The notes: generated by a model not told the origin, from the letters alone. A stretch of 64,000 nt of DNA from Sipunculus nudus (GCA_026874595.1 CM049315.1:67775916-67839915); one strand, 5' to 3'; positions 11,080 to 22,740 are shown, counted from the first letter of the stretch. Made by a program: numbers and translations.

Positions 11080-11700
11080 ATTATATGTATTCACCATTAA
11101 AAGAGACCATATTTTAAAGGAACATAATCATGATCTCAGTACCTCCCCTTCAGCTGCTCAACACCTTGTTATGGTTCTGTGTGAGTAAACAAGGTCCACA
11201 TGTGCCTGTTTACCATGAAAAGGCCAGGTGACCAGAAGTCAAATTTTTTGTATGTGTGGCATATCCCAAACAAGAAGTACAGGTCCTAATATCAACATGC
11301 ATGGTTGTGAAACACCCATTGTAAGCCTGAAAAAAAAACAAAAATCCAGGTGGCGTTGGCGCAATGTTTATTTTGGTGCAAGTGATTGCGCCCAGTACAC
11401 TTTTTTAAACACTTGTTTACAGGAGTAAGCCAGCATGCAGTTTCAATACAATATTTTGGTAGGTCCCATTTTATTATAAAGAAAGGACAATCTTTTTCAT
11501 GTTAATTCTACATGATTTGTTAGAGATTAGGTCCCTTTATATAACTTAGTTATACAAAACCTTATGGACAGATTTTGATGAAATATTGTGGAGGATAAGG
11601 GTCACCTAAGGAACAATCAATCCATTACATTTTGGAGGTAATCTGGATCACCATGATATATTTTAAATTCAAAGGATTATACATTGTGGTGATGTAGGAT
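11080..11700. other. Unique/old-repeat DNA, no gene seen
   Basis: The motif TTGTTATGGTTCTGTGTG (about 11167) also occurs at about 4030, so part of this is a diverged repeat. A GTGAGT downstream of a short pyrimidine-rich acceptor around 11150 would give an exon of only 27 nt and is discounted. Confidence 0.4.
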
Positions 11701-11705
11701 GATTC

Positions 11706-11849
11706 TTAATCAACAGGAGAGGCTGCCCCATTCATTGGTATCAGAGTGAGCATTAGTTCAGCAGGTGGCCATGCAGGTGAACCCATGTCACTGAAGTGTG
11801 ACATGATATACAACACACGATCAGGGTTGATCTTGGCAGGGATTTCCAT
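11706..11849 (-). CDS. Candidate coding segment, unidentified
   Basis: A minus-strand frame of 47 codons plus stop starts at ATG with A at -3. Its codons are typical of coding DNA and its peptide is non-repetitive (INPDRVLYIMSHFSDMGSPA is part of it). No strong acceptor precedes it (CCCTGCCAAG|ATC is weak), so it would be a first or only exon, or a chance frame. The exactly opposed plus-strand frame is closed. I do not recognise it. Confidence 0.3.
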   Translation of the reverse strand: MEIPAKINPDRVLYIMSHFSDMGSPAWPPAELMLTLIPMNGAASPVD

Positions 11850-12108
11850 TTAGTCATATGACTACACAATCTAGTTGGGAAAGATTATTAACCCTGCAGG
11901 AAGTGAGGATTATTCTTTTCACTTGATTCTGTGTGTGCCTGTCCCCAAGATATCTGAAGAACGGTATATAGGATGTTATTGAAATTTGAGATATATGTTG
12001 GTATATTCAAATTCTCCAAGTAATTTAATTTTTGTGTAAATTCCATTGTAAAAAACCCAAGAATAGAATGAGCATTTTAGGTGGTTTAATTGCTTTTTTT
12101 TACACTAG

Positions 12109-12198
12109 GGCATATAACATGTGACCAATATGGCCATCATAGGAGTGTGAGTCGTGAGGATGATGTCACCCGATGTGTCGTTTCCCTGAAAGGTGTCA
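12109..12198 (+). CDS. Candidate 90-nt exon, unidentified
   Basis: A textbook acceptor (TTGCTTTTTTTTACACTAG) and a textbook donor (GTGTCA|GTAAGTCA) bound 90 nt, read as two bases, 29 codons and one base. The peptide is HITCDQYGHHRSVSREDDVT and continues with RCVVSLKGV. The minus-strand frame here is also open after a fair acceptor but lacks a good donor, so plus is favoured. The phase does not join the long frame at 17356 but does join its alternative frame, which stops after 16 codons. Confidence 0.35.
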
Positions 12199-12629
12199 GT
12201 AAGTCAACCTACGGCATGGAGGACCATGGTTGTTGCTGGTTGTTCTTGTAGTCAAAGGCAGCAATACCACTAAATATTTTCAATAAAATAAGTTCAATTT
12301 TGGATGGACCAGCTGCCCTCCCTACTAAAATATGCAACTGAATAAGGACACAATGGCTATTGGTTGTACCGTGATGTTGCTTTTATAAATAACCGAAACA
12401 CACAGACATGTCAGATGTACTAAATTGTTCAATTTAATGATAGCAATGAAATTCAATATCCCTCTAGCTTTTAGGTATGTCTTTTGTCTCCATTTACATT
12501 GCACATTTGTCTCTTGTCATGAGGTAACTTACCTGTTGAACTGTTCACTGCTTTAACAATTGAGCTTTTCACATTTTAGACAGGTAAAGTCATAGCCATT
12601 TATAAAATGCAAAGGGATGCTCAGCTTTG

Positions 12630-15600
12630 TTTTGGGTAGGGCAGGGGTAATGCTTGTTGACTCTGCCTGAATTGGGTAGGGCAGTGGTAATGCCCGTTGA
12701 CTCTGTCTGAATTGGGTGGGCCAGGGTTTTGCTTACTGACTGCCTGAATTAGGTAGGGCAGGGTTATGCTTGTTGACTCTGCCAGAATTGAGTAGGGCTG
12801 GGGTTATGCTTGTTGACTCTACCTGAATTGGGTAGGGCAGGGGTTATGCTTACGGACTGCCTGAATTGGGTGGGGCAGAGGTTATGCTTGTCGACTCTAG
12901 AAGAAGTGGGTAGGGCAGGAGTTATGTTGTTGACTGCCAGAATTGAGTAGGGCAGGGGTTATGCTTATTGACTCTGCCAGAATTGAGTAGGGCAGGGGTT
13001 ATGCTTATTGACTCTGCCAGAATTGGGTAGGGCAGGGGTTATGCTTATTGACTCTGCCTGAATGGGGATAGGGCAGAGGTAATGCTTGTTGACTCTGCCT
13101 GAATTGAGTAGGGCAGGGGTAATGCTTGTTGACTGTGCCTGAATTGGGTAGGGCAGAGGTAATGCTTGTTGACTCTGCCTGAATTGGGTAGGGCAGGGGT
13201 TATGCTTATCGACTGCCTGAATTGGGTAGGGCAGGGGTAATGCTTGTTGACTCAGGCAGAATTGAGTAGGGAAGGGGTTATGCTTATTGACTCTGCCTGA
13301 ATTAGGTAGGGCAGGGGTTATGCTTGTTGACTCTGCCTGAATTGGGTATGTCAGGGGTTATTCTTGTGGATGCTGCCTGAATTGGGTAGGGCAGGGGTAA
13401 TGCTTGTTGACACTGCCTGAATTGGGTGGGGCAGAGGTTATGCTTGTTGACTGCCTAAATTAGGTAGGGCAGGGGTTATGCTTGTTGACTCTGTCTGAAT
13501 TGGGTGGGCCAGGGTTTTGCTTGTTGACTGCCTAAATTAGGTAGGGCAGGGGTTATGCTTGTTGACTCTGTCTGAATTGGGTATAGGCCAGGGTTTTGCT
13601 TATTGACTGCCTGAATTAGGTAGGGCAGGGGTTATGCTTGTTGACTCTGCCTGAATTGGGTAGGGCAGGGGTTATGCTTACAGACTGCCTGAATTGGGTG
13701 GGGCAGAGGTTATGCATGTCGACTCTAGAAGAAGTGGGTAGGGCAGGGGTTATGCTGTTGACTCTGCCAGAATTGAGTAGGGCAGGGGTTATGCTTATTG
13801 ACTCTGCCAGAATTGGGTAGGGCAGGGGTTATGCTTACTGACTGCCTGAATTGGGTACAGCAGGGGTAATGCTTGTAGACTACCTGAATTTGGTAGGGCA
13901 GAGGTTATGCTTGTTGACTCTGCCAGAATTGAGTAGGTCAGGGGTTATGCTTATTGACTGCCTGAATTGGGTATGGCAGGGGTTATGCTTGTAGACTCTG
14001 CCTGAATTGGGTAGGACAGAGGTTATGCTTGTTGACTCTGTCTGAATTGGGTAGAGCAGGGGTTATCCTTATTGACTCTGCCAGAATTGGGTAGGGCAGA
14101 GGTTATGCTTGTTGACTCTGCCTGAATTGGGTAGAGCAGGGGTTATGCTTATTGACTGCCTGAATTAGGTAGGGCAGGGGTTATGCTTGTTGACTCTGCC
14201 AGAATTGAGTAGGTCAGGGGTTATGCTTGTTGACTCTGTTTGAATTGGGTAGAGCAGGGGTTATGCTTATTGACTGCCTGAATTGGGTATGGCAGGGGTT
14301 ATGCTTGTAGACTCTGCCTGAATTGGGTAGGGCAGAGGTTATGCTTGTTGACTCTGTCTGAATTGGGTAGAGCAGGGGTTATGCTTATTGACTCTGCCAG
14401 AATTGGGTAGGGCGGGGTTATGCTTATTGACTCTGCCTGAACTGGGTAGGGTAGGGGTTATTCTTGTGGACTCTGCCAGAATTGGGTAGGGCAGGGGTTA
14501 TGCTTATTGACTCTGCCTGAATTTGGTAGGGTAGGGGTTATTCTAGTGGACGCTGCCTGAATCGGGTAGGGCAGGGGTTATGCTTATTGACACTGCCTGA
14601 ATTTGATAGGGCAGGGGTGATGCTTGTTGATTCTGCCTGAATTGGATAGGGCAGGGGTTATGCTTGTTGACACTGGCTGAATAGGGTAGGGCAGGGGTTA
14701 TGCTTGTTGACTGCCTGAATTGGAAAGGGCAGGGGTGATGCTTGTTGACTCTGCCTGAATTGGGTAGGGCAGGGGTTATGCTTGTTGACTCTGCCTGAAT
14801 TGGGTAAAGCAGGGGTTATGCTTATTGACTGCCTGAATTGGGTATGGCAGGGGTTATGCTTGTAGACTCTGCCTGAATTGGGTAGGGCAGAGGTATGCTT
14901 GTTGACTCTGTCTGAATTGGGTAGAGCAGGGGTTATGCTTATTGACTCTGCCAGAATTGGGTAGGGCGGGGTTATGCTTATTGATTCTGCCTGAACTGGG
15001 TAGGGTAGGGGTTATTCTTGTGGACTCTGCCAGAATTGGGTAGGGCAGGGGTTATGCTTATTGACTCTGCCTGAATTTGGTAGGGTAGGGGTTATTCTAG
15101 TGGACGCTGCCTGAATCGGGTAGGGCAGGGGTAATGCTTGTTGACACTGCCTGAATTTGATAGGGCAGGGGTGATGCTTGTTGATTCTGCCTGAATTGGA
15201 TAGGGCAGGGGTTATGCTTGTTGACACTGGCTGAATAGGGTAGGGCAGGGGTTATGCTTGTTGACTGCCTGAATTGGAAAGGGCAGGGGTGATGCTTGTT
15301 GACTCTGCCTGAATTGGGTAGGGCAGGGGTTATGCTTGTTGACTGCCTGAATTGGGTAGGGCCGGGGTTATGCTTGTTGACACTGCCTGAATAGGGTAGG
15401 GCAGGGATCATGCTTGTAGACTCTGCCTGAATTGGGTAGGGCAGAGGTATGCTTGTTGACTCTGCCAGAATTGAGTAGGTCAGGGGTTATGCTTATTGAC
15501 TGCCTGAATTGGGTATGGCAGGGGTTATGCTTGTAGACTCTGCCTGAATTGGGTAGGACAGAGGTTATGCTTGTTGACTCTGTCTGAATTGGGTAGAGCA

Positions 15601-16975
15601 GGGGTTATGCTTATTGACTCTGCCAGAATTGGGTAGGGCAGAGGTTATGCTTGTTGACTCTGCCTGAATTGGGTAGAGCAGGGGTTATGCTTATTGACTG
15701 CCTGAATTAGGTAGGGCAGGGGTTATGCTTGTTGACTCTGCCAGAATTGAGTAGGTCAGGGGTTATGCTTGTTGACTCTGTTTGAATTGGGTAGAGCAGG
15801 GGTTATGCTTATTGACTGCCTGAATTGGGTATGGCAGGGGTTATGCTTGTAGACTCTGCCTGAATTGGGTAGGGCAGAGGTTATGCTTGTTGACTCTGTC
15901 TGAATTGGGTAGAGCAGGGGTTATGCTTATTGACTCTGCCAGAATTGGGTAGGGCGGGGTTATGCTTATTGACTCTGCCTGAACTGGGTAGGGTAGGGGT
16001 TATTCTTGTGGACTCTGCCAGAATTGGGTAGGGCAGGGGTTATGCTTATTGACTCTGCCTGAATTTGGTAGGGTAGGGGTTATTCTAGTGGACGCTGCCT
16101 GAATTGGGTAGGGCAGGGGTTATGCTTATTGACACTGCCTGAATTTGATAGGGCAGGGGTGATGCTTGTTGATTCTGCCTGAATTGGATAGGGCAGGGGT
16201 TATGCTTGTTGACACTGGCTGAATAGGGTAGGGCAGGGGTTATGCTTGTTGACTGCCTGAATTGGAAAGGGCAGGGGTGATGCTTGTTGACTCTGCCTGA
16301 ATTGGGTAGGGCAGGGGTTATGCTTGTTGACTCTGCCTGAATTGGGTAGAGCAGGGGTTATGCTTATTGACTGCCTGAATTGGGTATGGCAGGGGTTATG
16401 CTTGTAGACTCTGCCTGAATTGGGTAGGGCAGAGGTATGCTTGTTGACTCTGTCTGAATTGGGTAGAGCAGGGGTTATGCTTATTGACTCTGCCAGAATT
16501 GGGTAGGGCGGGGTTATGCTTATTGATTCTGCCTGAACTGGGTAGGGTAGGGGTTATTCTTGTGGACTCTGCCAGAATTGGGTAGGGCAGGGGTTATGCT
16601 TATTGACTCTGCCTGAATTTGGTAGGGTAGGGGTTATTCTAGTGGACGCTGCCTGAATCGGGTAGGGCAGGGGTAATGCTTGTTGACACTGCCTGAATTT
16701 GATAGGGCAGGGGTGATGCTTGTTGATTCTGCCTGAATTGGATAGGGCAGGGGTTATGCTTGTTGACACTGGCTGAATAGGGTAGGGCAGGGGTTATGCT
16801 TGTTGACTGCCTGAATTGGAAAGGGCAGGGGTGATGCTTGTTGACTCTGCCTGAATTGGGTAGGGCAGGGGTTATGCTTGTTGACTCTGCCTGAATTGGG
16901 TAAAGCAGGGGTTATGCTTGTTGACACTGCCTGAATAGGGTAGGGCAGGGATCATGCTTGTTGACTCTGCCCAAA
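12630..16975. repeat. 4.3-kb minisatellite with nested higher-order repeats
   Basis: There are over 100 units of about 36-42 bp of the form GAATTGGGTAGGGCAGGGGT, TATGCTTGTTGACTCTGCCT. Unit variants (GAGTAGGTC, GGGTATGGC, GGTAGGGTA, ACTGGCTGAATA) recur in fixed order. A block beginning at 14281 repeats at 14836 (555 bp). The stretch from about 13905 repeats at about 15447 with an offset of exactly 1542 bp and very few differences. The 555-bp pair recurs at 15823 and 16378. The left 1.3 kb lacks this order. Frames on either strand (for example 15012-15227 and its copy at 16554-16769) are translations of the repeat. Confidence 0.95.
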
Positions 16976-16979
16976 GGGC

Positions 16980-17355
16980 ATATAATCAAATGTTTATCAA
17001 GTTTGCCTGCCCAAGTATAAACTCAAAAACCTGATCATGGATCTCAATGAAAGTTTAGATAAAGATGGATAATTTAAAGATGCGGAAGCGGATAATTTTG
17101 TTTGTACATCTCTATTTGATTAAAGGAACTGTAACTAGTGGTAACACCTTGATGAAGATTTCACATGATTGTTATATAATGATGTGATATATATTTTACA
17201 GGTCATGTTATTTTAATATTATAAGAATCTTAGGAAGCAAAGCTCCCTAATAAATGAGTCATCAATTTGCAGTAAAAAATGTTACAAAATTACAGATAAC
17301 AATCCTTAGTTATTTATTTTACCACTATATCAATAATAAACTTGTTCCTTTTCAG
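16980..17355. other. AT-rich DNA, no gene seen
   Basis: Unique AT-rich sequence after the minisatellite. It ends in the polypyrimidine acceptor CTTGTTCCTTTTCAG that precedes the next entry. Confidence 0.5.
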
Positions 17356-17629
17356 CAAAACCAAAAACAGGAAATGTATACCCTCAAGATACAACCAGGG
17401 CTTGATCTTGCCGCAGATATATTAACACGGCATTATAGTAAATACACTGACAAACTTCTCACTCCAGCAGTTACAGACTCAGGTATGGGGTCCCATCTCA
17501 ACCTCTGGCCTATGCCAAGGAATCTTTACATATATTCATTGCAACGTCCCCCACTGGTGGCCAAACAAAGTGATGCTGATCCAAGGGTCCGAGAACTTGG
17601 CTGTTGAGCCGTCATATCCTGCTGTCAGT
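17356..17629 (+). CDS. Coding-like segment, exon(s) of uncertain frame
   Basis: A strong acceptor (CTTGTTCCTTTTCAG, 17341-17355) leads into a frame that runs on to a stop at 17607. If spliced at TCAG|GTATGG it is a 127-nt exon (17356-17482, peptide with PGLDLAADILTRHYSKYTDK). A second frame, entered by another good acceptor (CTTCTCACTCCAG, to about 17467), runs to TGA at 17629 and reads equally well (QVWGPISTSGLCQGIFTYIH). A minus-strand frame opposed to this second frame is also open over 17530-17690. The sequence is G+C-richer than its flanks and probably coding or formerly coding, but I cannot fix frame or strand. It could be a decayed gene fragment. Confidence 0.3.
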
Positions 17630-17699
17630 GCCTGACCAGTTCCCTGGGATGAGGAACGGCTGTGCCATCCAAGGTGACTTGGTTATTATACTACAAGTA

Positions 17700-18190
17700 T
17701 GATGAATGACAAGCACGTTCCAGCGCCAGAATAACCCAGCAACCTCAAGTTTATTGATCATGAGAAACAAGGTCTGCCCACAAGAAATCCACTCTCCATG
17801 TAATCACACTTGACTTTGCACAAGAAAGAACATCAGCTTTTGTTAAAACCTTCAACCTCATTCAGTGTAATTATTTTTGTATTATGGTGACATTGTAAGT
17901 GACATTCTATATTGATTTCATCTGTCATTAGATAACTTTGTGTATCCAGTATTCATTAGAAAACCATGTGTATAATAATATGCACACAAAAAAAAACACA
18001 TATATAGAGGCAGTTATATATCCTAATACAGTGCTAACTGCTGTTACATCACCTTTAACATATTGACATGATCAGTAAGCTGTCAGCTCTTTGTACTAAC
18101 ACGTTTTATAAATAACAAACGTTAATATATATATTTACTTGGATTAATTGGATTATTTTAAGAATATGATACCTTTAATGTAAGGTAAAG
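17700..18190. other. AT-rich DNA, no gene seen
   Basis: Unique sequence, becoming strongly AT-rich after 17850. No repeat or exon is supported. Confidence 0.5.
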
Positions 18191-18194
18191 TCTG

Positions 18195-18340
18195 TTGGGC
18201 ATTACACACGAGCCTACTAGCACATCAGGCTAGGGCTTATCCCAGTTTCTGTAGCATGAAGCGACTTAGGAGTTAAACTCCTCCTGGATGAGGAGTATGC
18301 CAGGAAATGAGACTGTGTCCTGGAATGGTTTTGCTGGCAA
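18195..18340 (+). mobile_element. SINE fragment (decayed)
   Basis: The segment with CCCAGTTTCTGTAGCATGAA, GCGACTTAGGAGT and CTCCTGGATGAGGAGTATGC resembles the central part of tRNA-related SINEs I recall from marine invertebrates. tRNA-like promoter boxes are not clear here. The call is by resemblance only. Confidence 0.3.
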
Positions 18341-18344
18341 GCTT

Positions 18345-19030
18345 TTGTATAAAGTAAAACTGAACTGATAGTGTGAAAGAATAGGCAAAAATTAGCTCCT
18401 GATTATGTCCCTTTAATGTAAAGGAAGTTAACTGCACATATAATGATCAAGCAATGAATTAACTTTCAGGAAAATCTAGACTTCCAATTTTGCCATTTTT
18501 AAGCTCTATGCTGCACTATTGAAGCCATAAAACAACTCATCTCCCTCCACTTACAAAGTCAGTTCCAAATTTCATTAATTATAACAGATGTACCTTTTTT
18601 CAGTAAGCAATTATATCCGGGGAAAGCTTACACCTGATTATGCCATAGATTGGTCTATGTGGCTACATTCATTATCATGCATATAAGGATATACACCATT
18701 TGAGTAGGTTTTCAGTTCACTGCCATGGCTTAACCATAAATCAATATTCCATCAACCAGAGGAAATAATCCATTGGCTGCTTGCCACATATTTTTTAAGG
18801 AGAGTTAACAGTTCCCTGGTGCTGTGTTCATTTAGCTGTTTTAGCTGGCTGCTATAACGACCAAATTCCTGTCTGGTACACATTTAAATCCTACTGGAAG
18901 AAAAAAACATAACATCTCTGATAACCTATATAGGTCAATCAACATTAAAAACATTAGTAAAGCTTTTTTTTTCTCTAGGCCCATTTCTGAAACCAATGAA
19001 GTGCTTTTTAAGTCATCTGGTAAAAAAAGT
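18345..19030. other. AT-rich DNA, no gene seen
   Basis: Unique sequence. A GTAAGC donor-like site on the minus strand near 18628 is preceded by only about ten open codons and a weak acceptor, so it is not called. Confidence 0.5.
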
Positions 19031-19032
19031 AT

Positions 19033-19215
19033 AGTCAGGACGGTCGAGTGTTAAAACACTCTCCTCTCTCCACTGATGACCCATGTTCAATCCACGGAGC
19101 TGTAATGAGAGTGGGTTGTAGTGACCCATCCAAGGTCAGTGGTTTTTTCTGGTCCTACGGTTTCCTCCACCTATACAGACTACTGAACGCCACAATCTGA
19201 CCCCCAGAGTGCCGC
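19033..19215 (+). mobile_element. tRNA-derived SINE
   Basis: The tRNA-like head has a degenerate A box and a clear B box (CATGTTCAATCCA at about 19082). It is followed by a body with GGTCAGTGGTTTTTTCTGG, then CCTACGGTTTCCTCCACCTA, a motif typical of conserved SINE central domains. The 3' end is not sharply defined and no A-rich tail or target duplication is obvious, so the copy is probably old. Confidence 0.55.
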
Positions 19216-20060
19216 GTATTAGTTATTATAGCTAGTTGTACAATCTTATAGTTTAAAAATTTAAAGTATATTACAATTTAATCAAGGACCATACTGATAA
19301 TCCAGATATGAAACAAATAAGATGATCTTTGTCTCTGATTATGACCCAACTGGCCACAAAATTTCAAATTAAATATAAACTTATTCTTTATTCTATATAT
19401 TTTCTTACCAAAGTGGTTGCAATTGCAGGGATTTCTCTACTAAAACACACTCCTTTCTTGTCAGTGAATTTTGATGACTTAATTGTTTACAACAACAAAA
19501 CTGTCACATAAGAGGACCTATTTTAACATGAAAGACTGGGAATATATCAGACTCTGATTCAAAGGACATTCACAAAAAGGGTTTTACCTTTTACAACTCA
19601 CCTGACAAAAACATTTTGGGATCACTGTAAGGGACAATAAGGGCCATTTTTTTCGATTTTAAACACGGCTTCACTCCTGATTTTCCACAATATAATTTAA
19701 ATAAAAACATCTTTTACTAAAATTTTTTTCCCAGCATTTACAAGCCCATGTTCATCCAGCACCTATCATATATATTAACTAGCTGATAAACACAGTATAC
19801 CAGGCTTTTTGCCGGGGATGGGGATATGTATTAATTGAGAGGATTATTGGGTCCTTTTTTATTTAAGAATTAAAAGAAAATATAGATTTTTAGTTGTTTG
19901 GCTCAACTGTAGAATAACTCGCGCACCTCTCTGAGGCACAACACTTCTGTGAACAGCAAATGTTTTTATGTCCAGCTGCTTGTATCTTAACTCTGCCACT
20001 TTTTTTTATGTGCATCTTACTATTCTAATACATGAATCCTAAACATCATACCGTCCATAT
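19216..20060. other. AT-rich DNA, no gene seen
   Basis: Unique AT-rich sequence that would be the 3' flank of the minus-strand exon ending at 20065. No close AATAAA downstream of that stop is evident. Confidence 0.4.
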
Positions 20061-20064
20061 ATAC

Positions 20065-20223
20065 TTATAACCTCGTCGAGACACTGCGTGAGTGATCCTC
20101 CAGTCGCTTCAGAAATTCATACACTAGTATGTTGACCCTGAAGACCTGGTCAGTGGTAATGTTAATATTATTTTGCGAACCGGAATGGGGCGCGGGGGCA
20201 CTCCGGTTTTCGATGATCTTTGT
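20065..20223 (-). CDS. Candidate 3'-terminal exon, minus-strand gene
   Basis: The minus-strand frame stays open for 52 codons after a possible acceptor (AAAAAAATAGTAACCAG) and ends in TAA. The peptide has a Ser/Pro/Asn-rich first half (NRSAPAPHSGSQNN) and a helical second half (DQVFRVNILVYEFLKRLEDH), and finishes -STRL, which fits a class I PDZ-ligand consensus. It is in phase 0 with the 33-nt exon at 20387-20419. The sequence is markedly richer in CpG than its flanks. An alternative is an internal exon with a weak donor (GAG|GTTATA). Protein not recognised. Confidence 0.4.
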   Translation of the reverse strand, partial: TKIIENRSAPAPHSGSQNNINITTDQVFRVNILVYEFLKRLEDHSRSVSTRL

Positions 20224-20386
20224 CTGGTTACTATTTTTTTACGTTTAAAGTACAGGTTAATGTGAGGAAGACATTAATTCAACATAGCTTAACCTCTAAT
20301 CTAATTGGAGTAGGAAGACATGAAAGATGAATGTACGTTTTAAGGCAAGGAAACTGTTCGTGAAGAAAAAAAGGATATATGCATAC

Positions 20387-20419
20387 CTCGTTGGTAGCAG
20401 AATCGGTCCCCCTTTTAAG
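20387..20419 (-). CDS. Candidate 33-nt micro-exon, minus-strand gene
   Basis: Acceptor (AAAAAAGGTTGCAG) and strong donor (AACGAG|GTATGC) bound 33 nt encoding LKRGTDSATNE. Two other frames are either closed or out of phase with the downstream exon. Joined to 20065-20223 it leaves a 163-nt intron and keeps phase 0, as does joining it to 34152-34212. Confidence 0.35.
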
Positions 20420-20579
20420 CTGCAACCTTTTTTAATCATATGAGACCAATTTTTTTCGTAAAGCGAGCCACAGTCATGTGTTTTTCATATTGACTGACCA
20501 CACACGTGGGTCAGAGCCTTTGTCAAATGTCAGCACAAACATGCATAAAAAGCAAGGTTATTCATAAGCACTGAAGTCC

Positions 20580-20666
20580 TTAAATAGGCTTAATTCTGGG
20601 CTTGAGGTGACCACAAAGAAAATCCGGTCTTTGCCGAAGGCAGTTTTGCTGTGCTCGGTCTAACCT
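20580..20666 (-). CDS. Weak candidate exon, possible alternative 3' end
   Basis: An excellent acceptor (ACCGATTTTCACAG) is followed by 28 open codons and TAA (peptide contains DRAQQNCLRQRPDFLCGHLK). Neither internal donor (GTGGTC, GTCACC) gives a phase that fits the exon at 20387. It would have to be an alternative terminal exon or a chance frame. Confidence 0.25.
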   Translation of the reverse strand, partial: RLDRAQQNCLRQRPDFLCGHLKPRIKPI

Positions 20667-20699
20667 CTGTGAAAATCGGTAAAAACTGAAAAATCACTC

Positions 20700-21375
20700 A
20701 GAATTATATGTATGTTAACAAAATATTTATTCTCATATTGCCTATGTCACTGCTGGGATAATAACCTTTAAAATGATGTATGGCACAGTATTGTACACAA
20801 CCCGGTTTTAGAGAACACTGCAAACAGACATGAACTGAATTCCTTTTATAAGTATTAGATTACATGTTTTCCACATGATCAATGGCCTTGATCAGAAGCA
20901 ATGGGTTTTGTCATGAAAAACAATCTTCCCAGGAAGAAATATACATGTATCAACAGATTATTCATAAATGTGTCAGATAAATCTTTACTGTCCTAGCACA
21001 AGTGAAGATATGTTGAGTCATTATATGTCATCCTCCAACTTCTAGTTGGATGAGTTTTTGCCCAAGTGTGTCTACTTGACAGCAGGAATAATAATGAATA
21101 ATCTACAATAAAATCTGGAAAATCATTGGTCTTACTTTTTAAACAAGAAAATCTAGAAGCAAATCTAAGGTAACTTAATTTTGCTCCCAATGGATGACAA
21201 TTCTTGCTCCTTTTAAAATCACCAGTATTCACACTGGGTCTCACAACACTGTACTAATGAGAGAGTTTTTATAATGGTGCTCAGAGCAAAATGAAAGTAG
21301 ATTAAGTGTAAACAACCCATGGAACAGAGGACAGTAAAATTATATGCTCGCAGTACCAGATTCAGTGAATACTGG

Positions 21376-21406
<31 letters not shown>

Positions 21407-21530
21407 GTGGAGGTAACCACCAAAATTTTTTGATGCTGACTAAACTTATTCTTACCCTAAGTAAGTACACCTGCAGTGTTTCGATTCAAGTTTAGGACTA
21501 TGTGACAGGGGGGTAGCACTGTATCCTATT
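20700..21530. other. AT-rich DNA with T28 tract
   Basis: No gene is supported. A run of 28 T occupies 21379-21406. The frames at 20993-21470 are AT-rich chance frames. A possible 15-nt exon at the CTTACTTAGG|GTAAG site near 21455 is discounted. Confidence 0.6.
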
Positions 21531-21534
21531 ATAT

Positions 21535-21825
21535 CTTTTTTTTTATCCTGGTGTAACCCAGGCCCAGTGTCTAATTTAACATACCTGCAGGACCTTAATG
21601 TGTAATCATCCCCATTGCTGGGTCATAACACCAAGGTACCTCCCCAGAGATGCACTTGTTTGTGAGTGATACATGGTTGTCGGGCACAGCCTTCCCATTA
21701 AGCCTGCAGAGTGCTCACCCTTGGTGGGGGTCCACCATGAAAATCACACCCCCTTGGCTGAGATTTGAACTCAGGACCTCCCGGCTTTGAGTCATGTGCT
21801 CTAACCCTAAGCCACAGCTGGTGTT
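21535..21825 (-). mobile_element. tRNA-derived SINE (minus strand)
   Basis: On the minus strand the A box (TGTGGCTTAGGGTTAGAGC, about 21798-21816) is followed by the B box (GAGTTCAAATCTCA, about 21759-21772) at tRNA-like spacing. The body then runs to CCTGGGTTACACCAGGATAA followed by an A-rich tail at about 21540-21550. The B box is identical to that of the SINE at 61640, although the A regions differ. The anticodon stem does not pair properly, so this is not a working tRNA. Confidence 0.65.
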
Positions 21826-21872
21826 GTGTGGACACAGTTTGACTATATTATGCAATAAACAGACATAACAGT

Positions 21873-21954
21873 GGCTATGGTTGAAACCAACTGTGGCTCT
21901 AGTTGAAACCAACTGTGGCTTTAGTTGAAACCAACTGTGGCTCTGGTTTAAACC
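21873..21954. repeat. 24-bp tandem repeat, about 3.5 copies
   Basis: The unit is GTTGAAACCAACTGTGGCTC plus TA. Each unit contains a small inverted repeat (AGTTG-AAAC-CAACT). It lies immediately upstream of the head of the minus-strand SINE. Confidence 0.85.
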
Positions 21955-21959
21955 ATGTC

Positions 21960-22740
21960 ACCAGCAAGAAGGTATCTTTTGAGTATTATGTTGATTAACT
22001 TTTCTAATTTAACAAGTGAATCCTTGCCTCGGGGCAATTATTTGACTGGGGACTGATTAAACGAGTTTCTTGTTCATTATGATAAATATCCTGATGAAAA
22101 GCCCTTTATTGATTAAAATTGAATAAAAATAGGAAAATTCTGTTCTGCCAGACTTAATAATAATGAGTAAGAGGAGGAAACATGGCACCAAAGGAGGCTC
22201 AAGTTTGTTAATGAGTGAAATGTTAGCCTGACAAATGATTTGAAACTGCTTCCGTCTAATGAGAAAGCCATTTGCATAAGAGGCATTAAAAAGCTGAAGA
22301 TTCATATTGTATCATAATTTGAGTGATGACACACTCATTAGACAAAGCTGGCTAGTTAATGATTAAGTGTTTGTTAGTCTTGAGAGTGCTTCAGCATCAT
22401 TAAAATCTAATCAGCAATCTTATAAGTAGGTGCTTGGGAACTCAACTGAATGACCAGAGGCAATTCTTAGCATGTAGGAACAAATACTGAAGCTGATTCT
22501 GATGGCAGAATAATGAAACTGATTATGAGAATATATTTTTATAAAAAACCTAACATATGGAAATGTGGCAACAGTTAGCCACTCATGTTTACATATTTGT
22601 GCAAGTACTGATATCTGAATAAAGTGACTGTAACATGCATGTAAATGATCAAAAGCAAGAAAGTGGAGATGAGTTATAATAATACTCATTGAATTTATTA
22701 CCATAACTAAAATCAGAGGATGTTAAAAAATTATCAAAAA
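21960..22740. other. AT-rich DNA, no gene seen
   Basis: Unique sequence with repeated ATTAAT and TTTAAT words. The frames at 22057-22704 (minus) are AT-rich, with long hydrophobic runs and no coding character. Confidence 0.5.

Noticed and set aside
15012-16769. Two identical 71-codon minus frames and a 104-codon frame rich in NKHHPC
   Set aside because: They are translations of the 40-bp minisatellite and identical only because of the 1542-bp higher-order duplication.
21535-21825. Functional tRNA gene on the minus strand
   Set aside because: A and B boxes are present but the anticodon stem does not pair and the body continues into a SINE with an A-rich tail.
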